A stretch of 64,000 nt of DNA from Ophiura sarsii (GCA_035610835.1 CM069454.1:56053600-56117599); one strand, 5' to 3'; positions 10,931 through 24,488 are shown, numbered from the stretch's first letter. Numbers and translations: made by a program. Notes: a model not told the origin generated them from the sequence alone.

Positions 10931-11700
10931 GTTATAACACGGTGGTGTTCAATTCATGGAAATAAACAAAAAATATATCCAGAAAAAACGTTTGAGTAGA
11001 CCCCGGCAGTCTATATCAACGTATTCAAACCATGATTTTGAAGTTATTAAGAATCATATTTAGAATTCGATCCTGCGAGAAAATGTGCTTTCCAAGTAGA
11101 AATTAAAGGTAGAGGACGTCATTTGGAAAATATAGCATAATATGACTTTAATAATTGTGATGTATATTGCATGCCGTAAAACAAATTCAGTTTGACTGAC
11201 TTAAAAAGAGGTTAACATTTGAAATGCGCTAAAATTGAAATCAAATTTCTATCAATTTTGAGTAATGTCACGCTACACCTGAACAAAACAGAAAAGTTAC
11301 CTTGATAACATTGGTAGAATATGGCCACCAATTTATTGCAGGTACTGGTTTCAGAAAAAAATGTTGTTTCTGTATGTTTAATTTTTTCCATTATCAAAGA
11401 CTGTATAACTCATAGGACACCCTGTATTTTACACGAATCTATACATTACTATTTTTGACACACCCTGTATTATCGGATACTATAGTTTGATCAGTTACAA
11501 ACTGGCAAAACCTCATTTCATTTAGGTAGCGAGTGAACACAGAAGGATGCGGGCGCGCATGGAGGCCAAAAGTGCACTGTGCATTATATGCGTGAAGCGT
11601 GCGTTCCTCCATTATTATGCAGTTCGAATCTTCCGTCCCATACTTGCAATGCATTGGTAAAGACCAATTATTCTGAACATTATGTCACTGGAGTGAACTT
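10931..11700. repeat. Interspersed repeat fragment, inverted relative to 45.1-46.1 and 48.2-48.9 kb
   Basis: Shared blocks include the end of a TTAA-type MITE (ATAATATGACTTTAA near 11,140-11,153) and a GATGCGGGCGCGCATGGAGG region matched on the opposite strand near 45,200 and 48,290. No gene seen. Confidence 0.55.
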
Positions 11701-12888
11701 GGTCGACCAAGTTTATTAATTATTATGTTTTGAGAATCTTCCGTCCATTCATTTACACAGAGCTTTGAACTCGAGTTAATCAAGTATTGGACTGTTTTTT
11801 TAAATAAAAAAATCGGTCATCCGATTTTTTTACTGTATCGGACAGTTTGGAATAAGAGCTTTTGATTGGTTCAATGTTTTTGCTGGATTGACCCATACAT
11901 TTGAAGGGTTTGAAACTGTAATTTTTAGTTACAACTTTTCATAACTGACGCTGGATAAATAATTGACATATTTGTGTATTTTCTATAAAGAAACAAAATA
12001 TAATGATTAATATATATTTTAACAAGACATAGAATGATAATTTTGTTATTTTTGGATGGGAAACATGTTGAAAAACTATCTTCTTTACTAGTCAATTAGC
12101 CCCTACCGTCACTATAATATAACCCCCTATTTAACTCAATGGAACAATCCAAATTAACATCCTGAACTGAAAACAGTAAACAACAAACAAGATGGCCGAC
12201 ACCTGTGGTACATTTTGTGTGGAGCTGAGGTTCCATCAGAATTACTCATGAAAAGAGTAAATACAATAAACATGGACAAGGTAAATTAATGCAAACAGTG
12301 TGAAATCCTCCTTGGCTAAAAATGTTGTACTTTTGGTCTTTTTATAGTGGGTTTAAAACTAGGAGAATTTATATCCTTTTTACTAGCTAGGCCGAAAAAG
12401 TAAAGCTTCTTATTTTTATTTCCGATTTTTGTGCTGGCCTTTATAAACCTAAATTCCCTCAATATTTCCATGATGTTTACACATTCCAATGAAAAAATCA
12501 AATAGCAATGATATAGTTAGTCATTTAAAGCATATTTTGATAGCATTTTTACAGTTTTCTTGTTGAAATTCCAGACGAAAATACACCCTAAATAAGCTTA
12601 TTTCTCATGTGTGCAGGCCTAGGACTAGGCTCACGATTTACCATTCAAAATAAACCAGTGTCTTATTTATAGATGCATTAGCGTTACTTTTGGGGGTATA
12701 TTGCAATGTAACACAGATGCAAAACTGCAACAGTCACCCCACTTTGAATTTAAAAGAGAGCCTAGGTGATGATATGATGCTAGCGTGACCTAGGCCTACA
12801 TGGCCTAGCCTATACTACATTTTGACAAATGGATGGCTATCCTATTTCATTATATATTAACAAGCATAGATGTCCCATCTTTAATTAG
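11701..12888. other. AT-rich stretch, no gene seen
   Basis: Only a small hairpin (AAAAAAATCGG and CCGATTTTTTT around 11,801-11,832) stands out. No frame in this interval has a recognisable domain. Confidence 0.4.
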
Positions 12889-13063
12889 AGTCAGATTCTC
12901 AAAACATAATAATGTAAATATTGGATTCCTTTTTTCGAGCAATACAGTGAAAATTGGTTTCGCCTTGAAAAAAAATCGGACTCGTCTGCGGCTCGTCCAA
13001 TTTTTTTTTCAAGGCTTAACCAATTTTCACTGTATCGCCCTCAAGTCATCCAATATTGTACCA
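12889..13063. mobile_element. Hairpin MITE on the left of palindrome P1
   Basis: Arms including ATACAGTGAAAATTGGTT and its complement surround a short centre with GACTCGTCTGCGGCTCGTC. The left edge starts AGTCAGATTCTC followed by CATAATAATG. A related hairpin with the same left edge lies at 18,471-18,650. Confidence 0.7.
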
Positions 13064-13131
13064 CACTTGGTCAGTGAACTTGGTCAGTTTGGTTACCTGC
13101 ATGAATACTGTATAACACTGTAAAGCGTGTA

Positions 13132-16100
13132 TTAAGAGCAATGGACTCTACCGATGGAAGATAGGGTGGCCACGGGCCCGAGATAGATTTTCTTTATACT
13201 TTCATATTTGATAGACCTTAACCCGAAACTAACATATCTGGAAATATTTTTGAAAAATAATCCTTGTTACCATGGCAATAGCCAAAATGGCATTTTCGGA
13301 CGATTATAGCCATTTTGGCATTTTTAATCTGTCAAATTTTCATATTTTAAAGCCTGCGTAACTATTGCACTCAATGGTCATGACTTTTTTTTCATTACAA
13401 GCTATGGGTAGATAGATACTTAAATGCTTCATTGAATGTATCCAAAAAATTGCCAGGTGTCACGGAGGGTTATACAATTTATTTGAAATAGGGGTGTTTT
13501 TCAACTTTTTCAAAGTATGCAAATATACCAATTCTTCATAGCTTACAACTCATAAGGTAACGCTCCGATTTCAACGTGGACCATGTCATGATGAGATGAG
13601 ACATTAGTCTTATCAAAAATGTTAATTTGAGTTTGGGGAAAATACTTCCTGTATATGCAGTGTTGCCAGACATTTTCACCAAAAATCACATTTTGTTCAA
13701 AATCAAATCCACTTTTTATTCTATTTAATGATATGAGACTGGAACTTATCATTCACAGCTAAGTTTTAACAATGGGATGTATGTGTTAAACCACTAGAAA
13801 CTCAAATCTAGTATTTTTTGCTTTGTTAACATACTTTAAAACCAAAATGGCCACCAAATGAATGGTCAAAAGTGGTCAAAATTCCATACAATAGCATAAT
13901 ATCAACCGAAATGTATGATAACAATATAATTTTAATGATGGGATGTATGTGTTAGACCACAAGTAACTCATATCCATTATTTGTACTCTGTTAATAAAGT
14001 TCTAAATCCAAAATGGCTGCCAAAATGGCCCCCAAAATAGTTCCTAAAGTGGCTGCAAAATTGTCAAATTCCATAAAATGTGATAATATCAACCTAAATG
14101 TATGATGAAAATATAGTTTTAATGATGGGATGTATATATGTATTAGACCACTAGTAACTCATATCTAGTAGTTTTGCTTTGTTAACACACTTAGAAATCC
14201 AAAATGGCCCCCAATATGGGTCCCAAAATGGCTGAACAAATTGTCGAAATTCCATAAAATGGTATAATATATCAACCCAAATGTATGATGAAAGTATGAA
14301 AGTATAGTTTTAAAATATAAGGATGGTATTATTAGACCACTAGCACTAGTAACTCATATTCAGTATATTTGCATTGTAATAACATACTTAAAATCCAAGA
14401 TGGCCACCAATATGGTCGCTGTAAATGTACAAATAGTGTACAATAACCCACAAAAAAAATTGCAAGAGTGTATATTACATCACATTCACCAAATAGTATA
14501 TTCGAAACTGCTAAGCTTTTGCTTTTAGATATAAGGCCCACCTCTATGACAATTTTGACTCTCTGTATCACTTTCCAAAATGGCTTCAAAAGTGGTTAAG
14601 TTGATATTAAATGACCTAAAACAATTGTTTTGTATTGTAAATGACCATACTATAAATGTAATAATACCAATACCCCCAAATCTAATAAGACAGCATTCAA
14701 TATATGTCTATGATAAAGCCTAGGGGCTGTAGATCTAGTTTGAGTATTTTAAAATATATAAGATGGTTGCAAAAGGTTAAAATAACTGAAAAACAGTATT
14801 AGTCTTATTGTTAGTGTTACATTAGATGTGTGGTGGTATGGGAAAACCCGTCGGAAGTCGCTAGTGTTAATATTGAGATATCTGGGTCATACCAAAAAAT
14901 TCCTAACAAATGAGTTCCAAGTCAATTTTCCAACTTTGGTCCCAAGATAGAGATTATACCTTGAACTTTAGTCTCCAGGAGTTTTTTATGCAAAATTCCA
15001 GTTTATTTTAGTACTTTTCTGAACCTTGTTTATCAAATTTTATGCGTAAAATGGCATGTGTAAAATGTTACGTAAAATGACATTGTTACCATGGTAACCA
15101 CTTGTGAATTCCCACAATGCATTGTAAAGATTTTTTAAGTGAAGAACTTATAGTTGTTAATAATATAGCCAAAAACTAGGTTCATATCAAAAGTTCTTTT
15201 CATGTGACAAGCTATTCTGTGTGACATAACAATGTAGTTTTATTATTAGAGCATTTAAAAGATTTTGTGTACACTTTGAATTGTCAGTTTCAATTATTAG
15301 TGTTGCGTTTAAACTTGCCGATTTTAAAATACTATTAATGTAGTTCTAGATGGAATTTCTGAAAAATTTAAACAGTCCAATACTCAGTAGACTATGAAGC
15401 TCTCCGCTATAGAAAAAAACCCAAGTTGCTTGAAAATGACCATGTGAAGGGTTTTCCCATGCCACCACACAGATATGAACAAAAGATTATATCTATGGAT
15501 TTTAATCCACCCAGTAAACGTATCTGTATGTAACAAGGTATGATTGTATCCATATCTTGATCAATTGGTGGCCACCTGTGGTAATTATTTGACCATTTGG
15601 AGGTAATTTTATTGACCATTAGGGGTAAGTTTAATAAAATGGTCATTATAATGCCCATCTTAATAACATCACATTGTCAAAATGGAGTCTATACCATTTA
15701 AGTATACCTTGTCACATATACAAATACGTTTACTGGATGGATTAAAAGCTGTAGATATAATCATTTGGTCATATCTAATGTAACACTAACAATAAACTAA
15801 TACTATTTTTCAGTTATTTTAACCTTTTGCAGCCATCTTGGATGGATATTTTAAACTACTCAAAGCTGTATAGATCTACAGCCCCTAGGCTTTATCATAT
15901 AGTGAATACTGCCCCATTACATTTGGGGGTATTGGTATTACATAGTGTGGTACAAAACCATTGTTTTAGGTCATTTAACATCAACTTATCAATTCTGGCA
16001 GCCATTTTGGAAAGTGATACTGAATCAAAATTGTCAGAGGTGGGCCTTATTTCTAAAAGCAATAGCTTAGCAGTTTAGAATAATACTATTTGGTTAATTT

Positions 16101-18155
16101 GATGTAATATACACTCTTACAATATCTATTTTGGATTATCATACACTCGTGTAGACTATTTTTTACATTTACATCGGCCATTTTAGTGGCCATCTTAGTT
16201 TTAAATTATGTTATTACAATGCAAATATACTGGATATGAGTTACTAGTGGTCTAATACATTATACATCCCAATGTTAAAACTATACTTTCATCATACATT
16301 TTGGTTGATATTATCCCATTTTATGGAATTTGAACAACTTGTTCAGTCATTTTGGGACCCATTTTGGGGGCCATTTTGGATTTCTAAGTATGTTAACAAA
16401 ACACAAATACTAGATATGAGTTACTAGTGGTCTAATACATACATCCCATCATTAAAACTATATTTTCATCATACATTTCGGTTGATATTATGCTATTTTA
16501 TGGAATTTTGACCACTTTTGACCAGTTTTGGTCATTAATTTGATTTAATTTGGCGGCCATTTTGGTTTTAATGTATGTTAACAAAGCAAAAATACTAGAT
16601 ATGAGTCTCTAGTGGTCTAACTCATACATCTCATTGTTAAAACTATACTCTGATCATACATGTTGGTTTAAAAATGCCAATATATAGAATTTTGGCGGCC
16701 ATTTTGGCGGCCATCTTGGATATAGGTGTGTTAACAAAGCAAAAGTTCTGGATATGAGTATCTAGTGGTCTAAAACATACATCCCACTATTAAAACTACA
16801 CTTTCACCATACAATTTGATTGCTTATGTCATTTTATGAGATTTGACCAGTTGTGGCGGCCATTTTGGACGCCATCTTGCATAACCCCTAGCATTATGAA
16901 AATATTGTTGGTAACATCCTGATTATGTCTTAGGATCATGATAGGAAGTTTAAAAAGTTGGTTTGGGGAGGCCTGGGGGTGCACACTAACCCTTTGTAGA
17001 TACCCCCGACTAATATCTAAGACTAATCCCTCAGATCATATTGGTAAAGACAGCCCGTAGCCAAGGTGTATGGCAAGTCAAACGTGTCATAATAATCTAA
17101 TTATTTGTATTTAGTTGTATTTGTAGTCTTTACATGTTTTTTTTTAATACTACTGTGGTTTACCTTTTCCTAATGTTGCATGTAAAGTTGATTTTTCATT
17201 TCCGTAGTATTTAACTTACGGTAAGATTTATATTGATTTTTTTTAGTAAATAGGTAAAAGACTGGCAACACTTTTTTGCTTTCCACAAACACAAATAAAC
17301 ATTTTGGGGTGAACACCAATTGATTTACAATTAATATGTGATTACAATGAGTACACATGACAACATATTTGGGGTTATAAGGGTTTTTCACGTTGAAAAC
17401 GTAATCTGTAATCATATTACTTGCTATGGCAACACCCGTTAAGTTAATGACTGGCAACACTGACCATTTAAAATGATCAAATTTATTATAATATCAAATT
17501 TTCTTCTAATTAACATCTCGCTGTGAATTTAAGGTTCCGGTTTCATATCATAAAACACAGCGAAACATGCGTTAGCCTTTGAAGGAATTGTGACATTTTG
17601 TGAAAATATCTGGCAACACTGCATATTCAGGAAGTATTTTCCCCAAACTCAAATTAACATTTTTCATAAGACTAATGTCTCATCTCAACATGACATGGTC
17701 CACGTTGAAATCGGAGCGTTACCATGTGGGTTGTAAGCTATGCAGATTTGGTATATTTGTATACTTTGAAAAAGTTGAAAAACACCCCTATTTCAAATAA
17801 ATGGTATGACCCATCATGATATCCCATATTTATGTCTATGCACTCACTGAAGCATCTACATATTCACCTATTCAGCTTATATAAAGAAAATATTTCATAT
17901 ACTTTTTGTCTTTTAGAAATAGATGCTTACAAATTTGATAATTTTTGAGGTTAAAAAGGCAAAAATGGGGAAAATAGCCCTAAAATGGTATTTTGGCCGT
18001 TGCCATGGAAACGAGAATTATTTTTCAAAATTAATTCCACATTTGTTAGTTTTAACTAAAGGGTCATCAAATATGAAAGTATAAAGAAATTCCATTCCGG
18101 GGCCGTGGCCAACATTTCAAAAAAATCCTCCATTTTTACAGTCCATTGCACTTAT
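13132..18155. mobile_element. Giant palindromic element P1
   Basis: A 5.0 kb inverted repeat with centre near 15.6 kb. The left edge is TTAA then GAGCAATGGACT; the right edge read inward is ATAA then GTGCAATGGACT. Each arm carries, in order, a variant of TTACCATGGCAATAGCC, a block with TGTTGCCAGA, and about four 165-200 bp units containing GGGATGTATGT, TTAGACCACTAGTAACTCAT and AATCCAAAATGGC. Near the centre are CCTAGGGGCTGTAGATCTA and its complement. The right arm has about 700 bp (16,890-17,590) without a clear partner. No transposase or other domain was found, so it is non-autonomous or a satellite-like foldback. Confidence 0.85.
14827..15471. mobile_element. TIR element nested in the centre of P1
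   Basis: A 23 bp inverted repeat beginning TGTGTGGTGG and ending GGGAAAACCC, with one mismatch, bounds 645 bp that have no counterpart in the sister palindrome P2. Content is non-coding. It therefore looks like a later insertion into P1. Confidence 0.7.
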
Positions 18156-18470
18156 GCCAATTTTATTTGAGCAGTCACAAAATGCAGTAGACTATTTGTT
18201 TGAATTTTGTCTTTTTGAATTTTTGAAATATTTTGACATTTTTTTTAGAAATTTTTTTTTTTGGATTTTTTTTTATTTAAAAAAATTGCAATTTTTGGAG
18301 AAATTTTTGGGATTTTTAAAAAAAAAATCAAAAAAAAAATCAAAAAAAAAAATCAAAAAAAAATCAAAAAAAAATGTTATTGATATTTTTACAATATCAT
18401 GGTGATTTTTTTTGTTTTGATTTTTTTAAAATTTTTAAACATTTTTAAACATTTTTTGTTGTTGTAAAGT
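18156..18470. repeat. A/T-rich low-complexity spacer
   Basis: Long T runs, then units of the form (A)nTC around 18,305-18,375. The Lys/Ser-rich open frame here is an artefact of composition. Confidence 0.8.
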
Positions 18471-18650
18471 CAGATTCTCACTGCATAATAATGATAAAAT
18501 TGGATGGATTTTTTCGCATGATACACAAATATATTGGTCTTGCTATGAGTTTTAAAAATATTGTGCTCGACTGCGTCTCGCACAATATTTTTTAAAACTC
18601 ATAGCTCGACCAATATCTTTGTGTATCACGCTCAATCCATCCAATTTTAT
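18471..18650. mobile_element. Hairpin MITE on the right of palindrome P1
   Basis: Arms with TTGGATGGATTTTTTCGC, GATACACAAA and GAGTTTTAAAAATATTGTG pair with the second half around a GCTCGACTGCGTCTCGC centre. It shares layout and the left edge AGTCAGATTCTC with the hairpin at 12,889. Confidence 0.7.
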
Positions 18651-19040
18651 ATCAAAGTTGTGTAAGTGTGGCCATAATCGCGCGTGTACGTTTGGATTAC
18701 TATTGCGCGTGGAGAGACAACAAACGAATATTTCTCGTCTATTTGGAACTGATTAAAATATATACACTTTAATCAACCATGAGAATCCCCGCCAGTTTCG
18801 ATTATCTGATGTCATGTGATTGTCCAGGAGACGATCTTGTGACCGTAAAAGTGGTACTAACAATCACGCCAAATGATAAAGATGTCGATAAGACCTCCGC
18901 ACCTTTTCTCGCTTCTTTCCCATGATTCTAGAAAGATAGTTTAATCATCTTCTTCTACGGTTTAATATCGAATTCCATTAAAAAAGATCCAATTTACCGC
19001 TGAAATAGATACTTCTCGTCAATACGGGGATGAGTAATGG

Positions 19041-22000
19041 GCTATTTAATATGAAATCCCTACACCCCCTATGGAAGACATGATCTACATGACAGGAAAT
19101 GTTGAATTCATGCAGGTAACTCAATTTGAAATATGCACTCCTTGTGGGAAAGATTAAGTGACATTGTCCCTAAAAATCAAGTTTTTGTTGGCAGACATAC
19201 AAATATGAATTTCCATAATACTTTGGTCATTGATAGACCTTTGGTCAATAAACACTAAAATGGAACCTTTTTTTTTTTTTTTCCTTCGTTGCCATGACAA
19301 CGACACATATTAGAATTTTCATGGTTTTTAACAAAATTTTTCAGAAATTAAAAACTGCTAATTTACACATATCATTATGAACAAACAATACAACCAGGAT
19401 TTTATTTTCATTCAACAATATAACCATACATGTCTCAACTTTCATTCCATGCAACAAAAAAACTTGTGCAAATTGTATTATGGGATATACCATTATTTGA
19501 AAAAGGGGTGTTTTTCATAATAAATCGTGTGAAAAAAATACACCTTCGTAAATTAATCACAACTAGCAAAGTGGTGTTTTTTTTGCATTCACCTTCTACA
19601 AATGAAAGCTTGAGGGATGTCTGAATAATAATATATAAAAATATCCATGGGTAATTTATACCTGTTGGAACAGTGTTGCCAGAAAGTGTTGACTTTTTCT
19701 AAAAAAATCGGTATTACATGGTATGAAAATACACCTTTAATTTCAGCAAACTATTTAATAAATCATCCTGTTATGTCTAAAATAGAGAACAACTATTTTT
19801 GGATCAGGGATAATGTTGCTCATGTTTCAAAGTGCATATTAAAAAAAGGGTTGCCAGGTAGGTTGAGTTTTAACTTTATTCATGGCAGAACAGAATCGTA
19901 TTAAATAAACAGAATTCTTCTTAAATCTGCTTTTGACAGCTACATGTACATCCATTTACTGTATCACTATAAGTGATGTTTATTTACATTCATGTGTGAA
20001 TAACAAAAGGATTTTGGAAAGGTATTAACCTCTAGTTTCAGAATATGGCTGATAGCAAATTCAAAGCGGTAGCTTTATATGAGTTTTCAGCCATTTTCAA
20101 AATGGCCGCCAAAATACCAACATAAAGCACACTGATAAACTTATGGTGAATTTTGGAAACTCTGTTGGATGTAAATAACGCAGTCTTGTATGTATTAGAC
20201 CACTAAACACTCATATCCAGAACTTTTGCTTTATTAAAACATCAAAATCCAAGATGGCCACCAAAATGGCCGCCAAAAATGGTAAAATTCCATATATTGG
20301 CATATATAAACCAACACGTATGATCAGAGTATAGTTCTAATAATGGGATGTATATGTTAGACCATTAGAAACTCATAACTCGTATTTTTGCATTGTTAAC
20401 ATACTTTAAAACCAAAATGGCCGCCAAATTGCTGGCCAAAAATGATCAAAAATTGTCAAAATTCCATAAAATAGCATAATATCAACCATAATGAATGATG
20501 AAAATATAATTTTAATGATGGGATGTATGTATTGGACTACTAGTATCGCATATACAGTATTCTTGCTTTGTTAACTTAGTACAAAATCCAAAATGGCTGC
20601 CAAAATGGCCCCCAAAGTGGTTCCCGAAGTGGCTGCAAAAATTGTCAAATTCCATAAAGTGGGATAATATCAACCTAAATGTATGATGAAAATATAGTTT
20701 TAATGATGGGATGTATGTATTAGACCGCCACTAACTCATATCTAGTATTTTTGCTTTGTTAACATACTTAAAAATCCAAAATGGCCCCCAAAATGGGTCC
20801 CAAAATGACTGAACAAATTGCTGGAATTCCATAAAATGGGCTAATATCACCCAAAATGTATGATGACAGTATAGTTTTAACATTGGGGTGTATGTATTAG
20901 ACCACTAATAACTCATATCCACTATTATTTGTATTGTAATAACATACTTTAAATCCAAGATGGCCACCAAAATGGCCGCTGTAAATGTAAAAATAGTCTA
21001 TATACATGAGTGTATGATAATCCAAAATAGATATTGTGAGAGTGCATATTACATCAAATCCACCAAATAGATGTTCTAAACTGGTAAGTTATTGCTTTTA
21101 GAAATAAGGCTCACATCTGTGACAATTTTGATTCCAATCACTTTCCAAAATGGCAGCCAGAATGGTTCAGTTGATGTTAAATGACCTAAAACAATTGTAT
21201 TGTATTGCAAATGAACAAACAATTGTTTTGTATTGTAAATGACCGGTACTATGTAATACCAATACCCCCAAATTGAATGGGACAGCATTCACTACATGTC
21301 TATGATAAAGCCTAGGGGCTGTAAATCTAGTTTTATTATTCTAAAATATCCAAGATGGCTGTAAAAGGTTAAAATAGCTGAAAAACAGTGTTAGTTTATT
21401 GTTAGTATTACATTATATATGATCACATTATTATATCTACAGCTTTTAAGCCATCCAGTAAATGTGTTTGTATATGTAACAAGGATGATTGAATTGTATA
21501 GACTCCATTTTGACAATGTCATGTTATTAAGATGGGCATTATAATGAACATTTCATTAAAATTATCTCCAAATGGCCAAAATAATTACCACGGGTGGCCA
21601 CCAATTGATAATAATATATATATGACCAGAATAAAAAAATGGAGTCTATACCATTTATTCATACTTTGTCACCTACAGATACGTTTACATGGTGGATTAA
21701 AATCTATATATATATATAATCTTTTAGTCATATCTAATGTAACACTAGCAATAAAACTAATACTGTTTTTCAGTTATTTTAACATTTTGCAGACATCTTT
21801 GGATATTTTAAAATACTCAAACTAGATCTACAGCCCCTAAACTTGATCATAGACATATGTTAAATGCTGTCTTATTATATTTGGGGGTATTAGTATTACA
21901 TAAAATGGTCATTTAAACAATTGTTTTAGGTAATTTAACATAAACTTAACCATTCTGGCAGCCATTTTTGAAAGTGATACAGAATCAAAATTGTCAAAGA

Positions 22001-23791
22001 GATGAGCCTTATATCTAAAAGAAAAAGCTTAGCAGTTTTAGAACATACTATTTGGTGAATGTGATGTAATATACACTCTTACAATGTCTATTGTGGATTA
22101 TCATTCACTCATGTAGACTATTTTAACATTTACAGCGGCCGTTTTGGTGGCCATCTTGGATTTAATGTACGTTATTACAATGCAAATATACTGGATATGA
22201 GTTACTAGTGGTCTAATACATACATCCCATCATTAAAACTGTATTACATCTTACATTTAGGTTGATATTATCCCATTTTATGGAATTTGACAATTTTTGC
22301 AGCCACTTCGGGAACCATTTTTGGGCCACTTTGGCAGCCATTTTGGATTTTGAACTATGTTAACAAAGCATGAATACTGGATATGAGTTACTAGTGGTCT
22401 AACACATACATCCCATCGTTAAAAATATATTTTCATCATACATTTTGGTTGATATTATGCTATTTCATGGAATTCTGACCACTTTTTACCATTTTTGGCC
22501 ATTCATTTGGCGGCCATTTTGGTTTTAAAGTATGTTATCAAAACAAAAATACTAGACATGAGTTTCTAATGGTCTAACACATACATCCCATTGTTAAAAC
22601 TATACTCTGATCATACATGTTGGTTTATATATGCCAATATATGGAATTTTATCATTTTTGGCGGCCATTTTGGATTTAGATGTGTTAACAAAGCAAAATA
22701 TCCGGATATGAGTGTCTAGTGGTCTTATACATACAGCACTGCATTATTTACATCCAACAGAGTTTCCAATATTCATCATAAGTTTATTAGTGTGCTTTTT
22801 GTTTGCATTTTGGCGGCCATTTTGAAAATGTGCTGATAACACACAGAAAGCTACCGCTTTGAATTTGCTATCAATCATATTCTGGTTTCATGGATCCATA
22901 CCAATACAAAAATCATTATTAGCCTTACTCTCTCGACATGGTACTGACCGACCCTACGGGCTCATGGACTAATATGTTAATACTATACTCAACATGGCAT
23001 ATGTTGCAATATTGCTAATTTGAGGTAAAAAAGAGAACTCTGGCAACTTTAACAAGTACATTTCATATTATTTTATTGCAAACATTCACAAAACAAGTAA
23101 TATCTTCAATATATCTCCTAATCAACGCTTATATGTAATTTACTGTTTAATTGTCCGTTTTTCGATAATAGGCATTTTAAGATTTTTCAAAAATACCTAT
23201 CTTTCTGGAAACACTGCTGCCATGTTTAAAGATTACCCACACTTTTCTCATTGAAATTCAATTGAGCAACATTGTTACTCTCTACATGCAAAATATCTTT
23301 GAAAAAAAAGTGCCACTTTCAGGGTTAACGGTGATTAGATTTGGCTAATAATTGATAGTTTGTAAAAGGGACGAAACACCCCTATTTGGAAACATGGTAT
23401 AGTCCAATTGCAAATACCAAGATTTTTTTTAAAATATGGATTAGTTTGATTGTGGACTGCCCTTTCATATATAAAAACAAGAATTTGTAAAAAGTATTTT
23501 GTATGCTACAAATGTGGGATCCAAGTTGAGCTAAAATTAGCATTTAAAACAGCAAAAAATGAGAAAAATCATCAAATTAATGGAATTGCCCGTTACCATG
23601 GTAACATACATGTGACACCAATTTTTTTTCCATATTTGTTGACTTTGACCATAGGTCCATCCATGCACAAGGTATGAAGAAAATTCATATTTTTCAGTCT
23701 GCCACATTTTTCAACATTTCCTTGATTCTTACTGAATATGGTTCTTAAGGTAATGTCTTCCATAGGGGGTGTATGGATTTCAAATGGAATT
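19041..23791. mobile_element. Small MITE split by palindrome P2
   Basis: The outer parts (19,041-19,157 and 23,745-23,791) carry inverted ends with GAAATCC and TACACCCCCTATGGAAGACA. Uninterrupted versions of about 155 bp lie at 44,621-44,775 and 47,702-47,855 on the other strand. Confidence 0.75.
19154..23748. mobile_element. Giant palindromic element P2
   Basis: A 4.6 kb inverted repeat centred near 21,570, homologous to P1 along both arms. It is bounded by TTAA at 19,154-19,157 and 23,745-23,748; the MITE at 44,621-44,775 has one TTAA at the equivalent place (44,664-44,667), so the insertion and its 4 bp duplication are supported. Each arm holds four to five 165-190 bp units with TTAGACCACTAGTAACTCAT-like and CAAAATGGCCGCC-like sequence. 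The terminal 40 bp of the arms are only loosely alike; strong similarity begins at GGCAGAC. No open frame with a domain. Confidence 0.85.
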
Positions 23792-24203
23792 GCCCGATGT
23801 AAAGTATATCACAGTCTAATCTAGTTCATCTGATTGTTAACCCGATATTATGCAGGTAAACATCTGTGCCGTCAGATAATAGTCATTACTGATGAAACAT
23901 CACTCTTATCAAAACAGCCATTTCTGAACCATGTTTTATCATGCAATAGAAATACACCCTTAACAAAAAAAACCCTATCTATTGAAAACATGCAGCTGAT
24001 TTATTATTGATCATTGTTCTTTTCAAAATAGCACTACGAATACAAATGAACAGCTATGTGCATCTCTGAAAAAATTATAAGTTAAATTATATCTGGTGAA
24101 ATATCTGACCCGTCATATCAAAACACCCCTTGGGGTCTTTTATCCAACGTCTGATTTTAACAACATCAAAACATGTAAAATCGAGCTTTGAATTGATAAC
24201 TCA

Positions 24204-24488
24204 TACGTGGTCCAACGGATTCACTCTCGCTCCTCAGTACAAAGGTTGTGGGTTCGAGCCCCGTTTCTGCCAGCGTGTTGTATCCTTGGGCAATGCACTT
24301 TACCGCACTTGCCACATTTCACCCAGGTGTATAATTGGGTACCGGCATTAATTAATGTTCGGAAGTAAAACAGACTCGCTGTGCGGGAGGAGTGGCGAAC
24401 CCCCACAGCCATAATTTACATGGGGAGTCTGGCCCAAACCCTTATGAAAGAGAGATGGGCACTCCGCGCGCGAGTCTTTACTAAAAAA
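24204..24488 (+). mobile_element. tRNA-derived SINE
   Basis: Starts with a tRNA-like head: GTGGTCCAACGGATTCACTC as a weak A box and GGTTGTGGGTTCGAGCCCCG as a clear B box. The body has CTTGGGCAATGCACTTTACC and TTCACCCAGGTGTATAA, which I recognise as common in marine invertebrate SINEs. It ends in an A run at about 24,481. It interrupts the backbone repeat after ACTCATA, where the copy near 42,970 has no SINE. Confidence 0.8.

Noticed and set aside
18154..18405. Lys/Ser-rich frame (and 61,710-61,946)
   Set aside because: Product of (A)nTC low-complexity DNA.
24130..24351. Protein frames over the SINE (both strands)
   Set aside because: They overlap the tRNA-derived SINE head and body.
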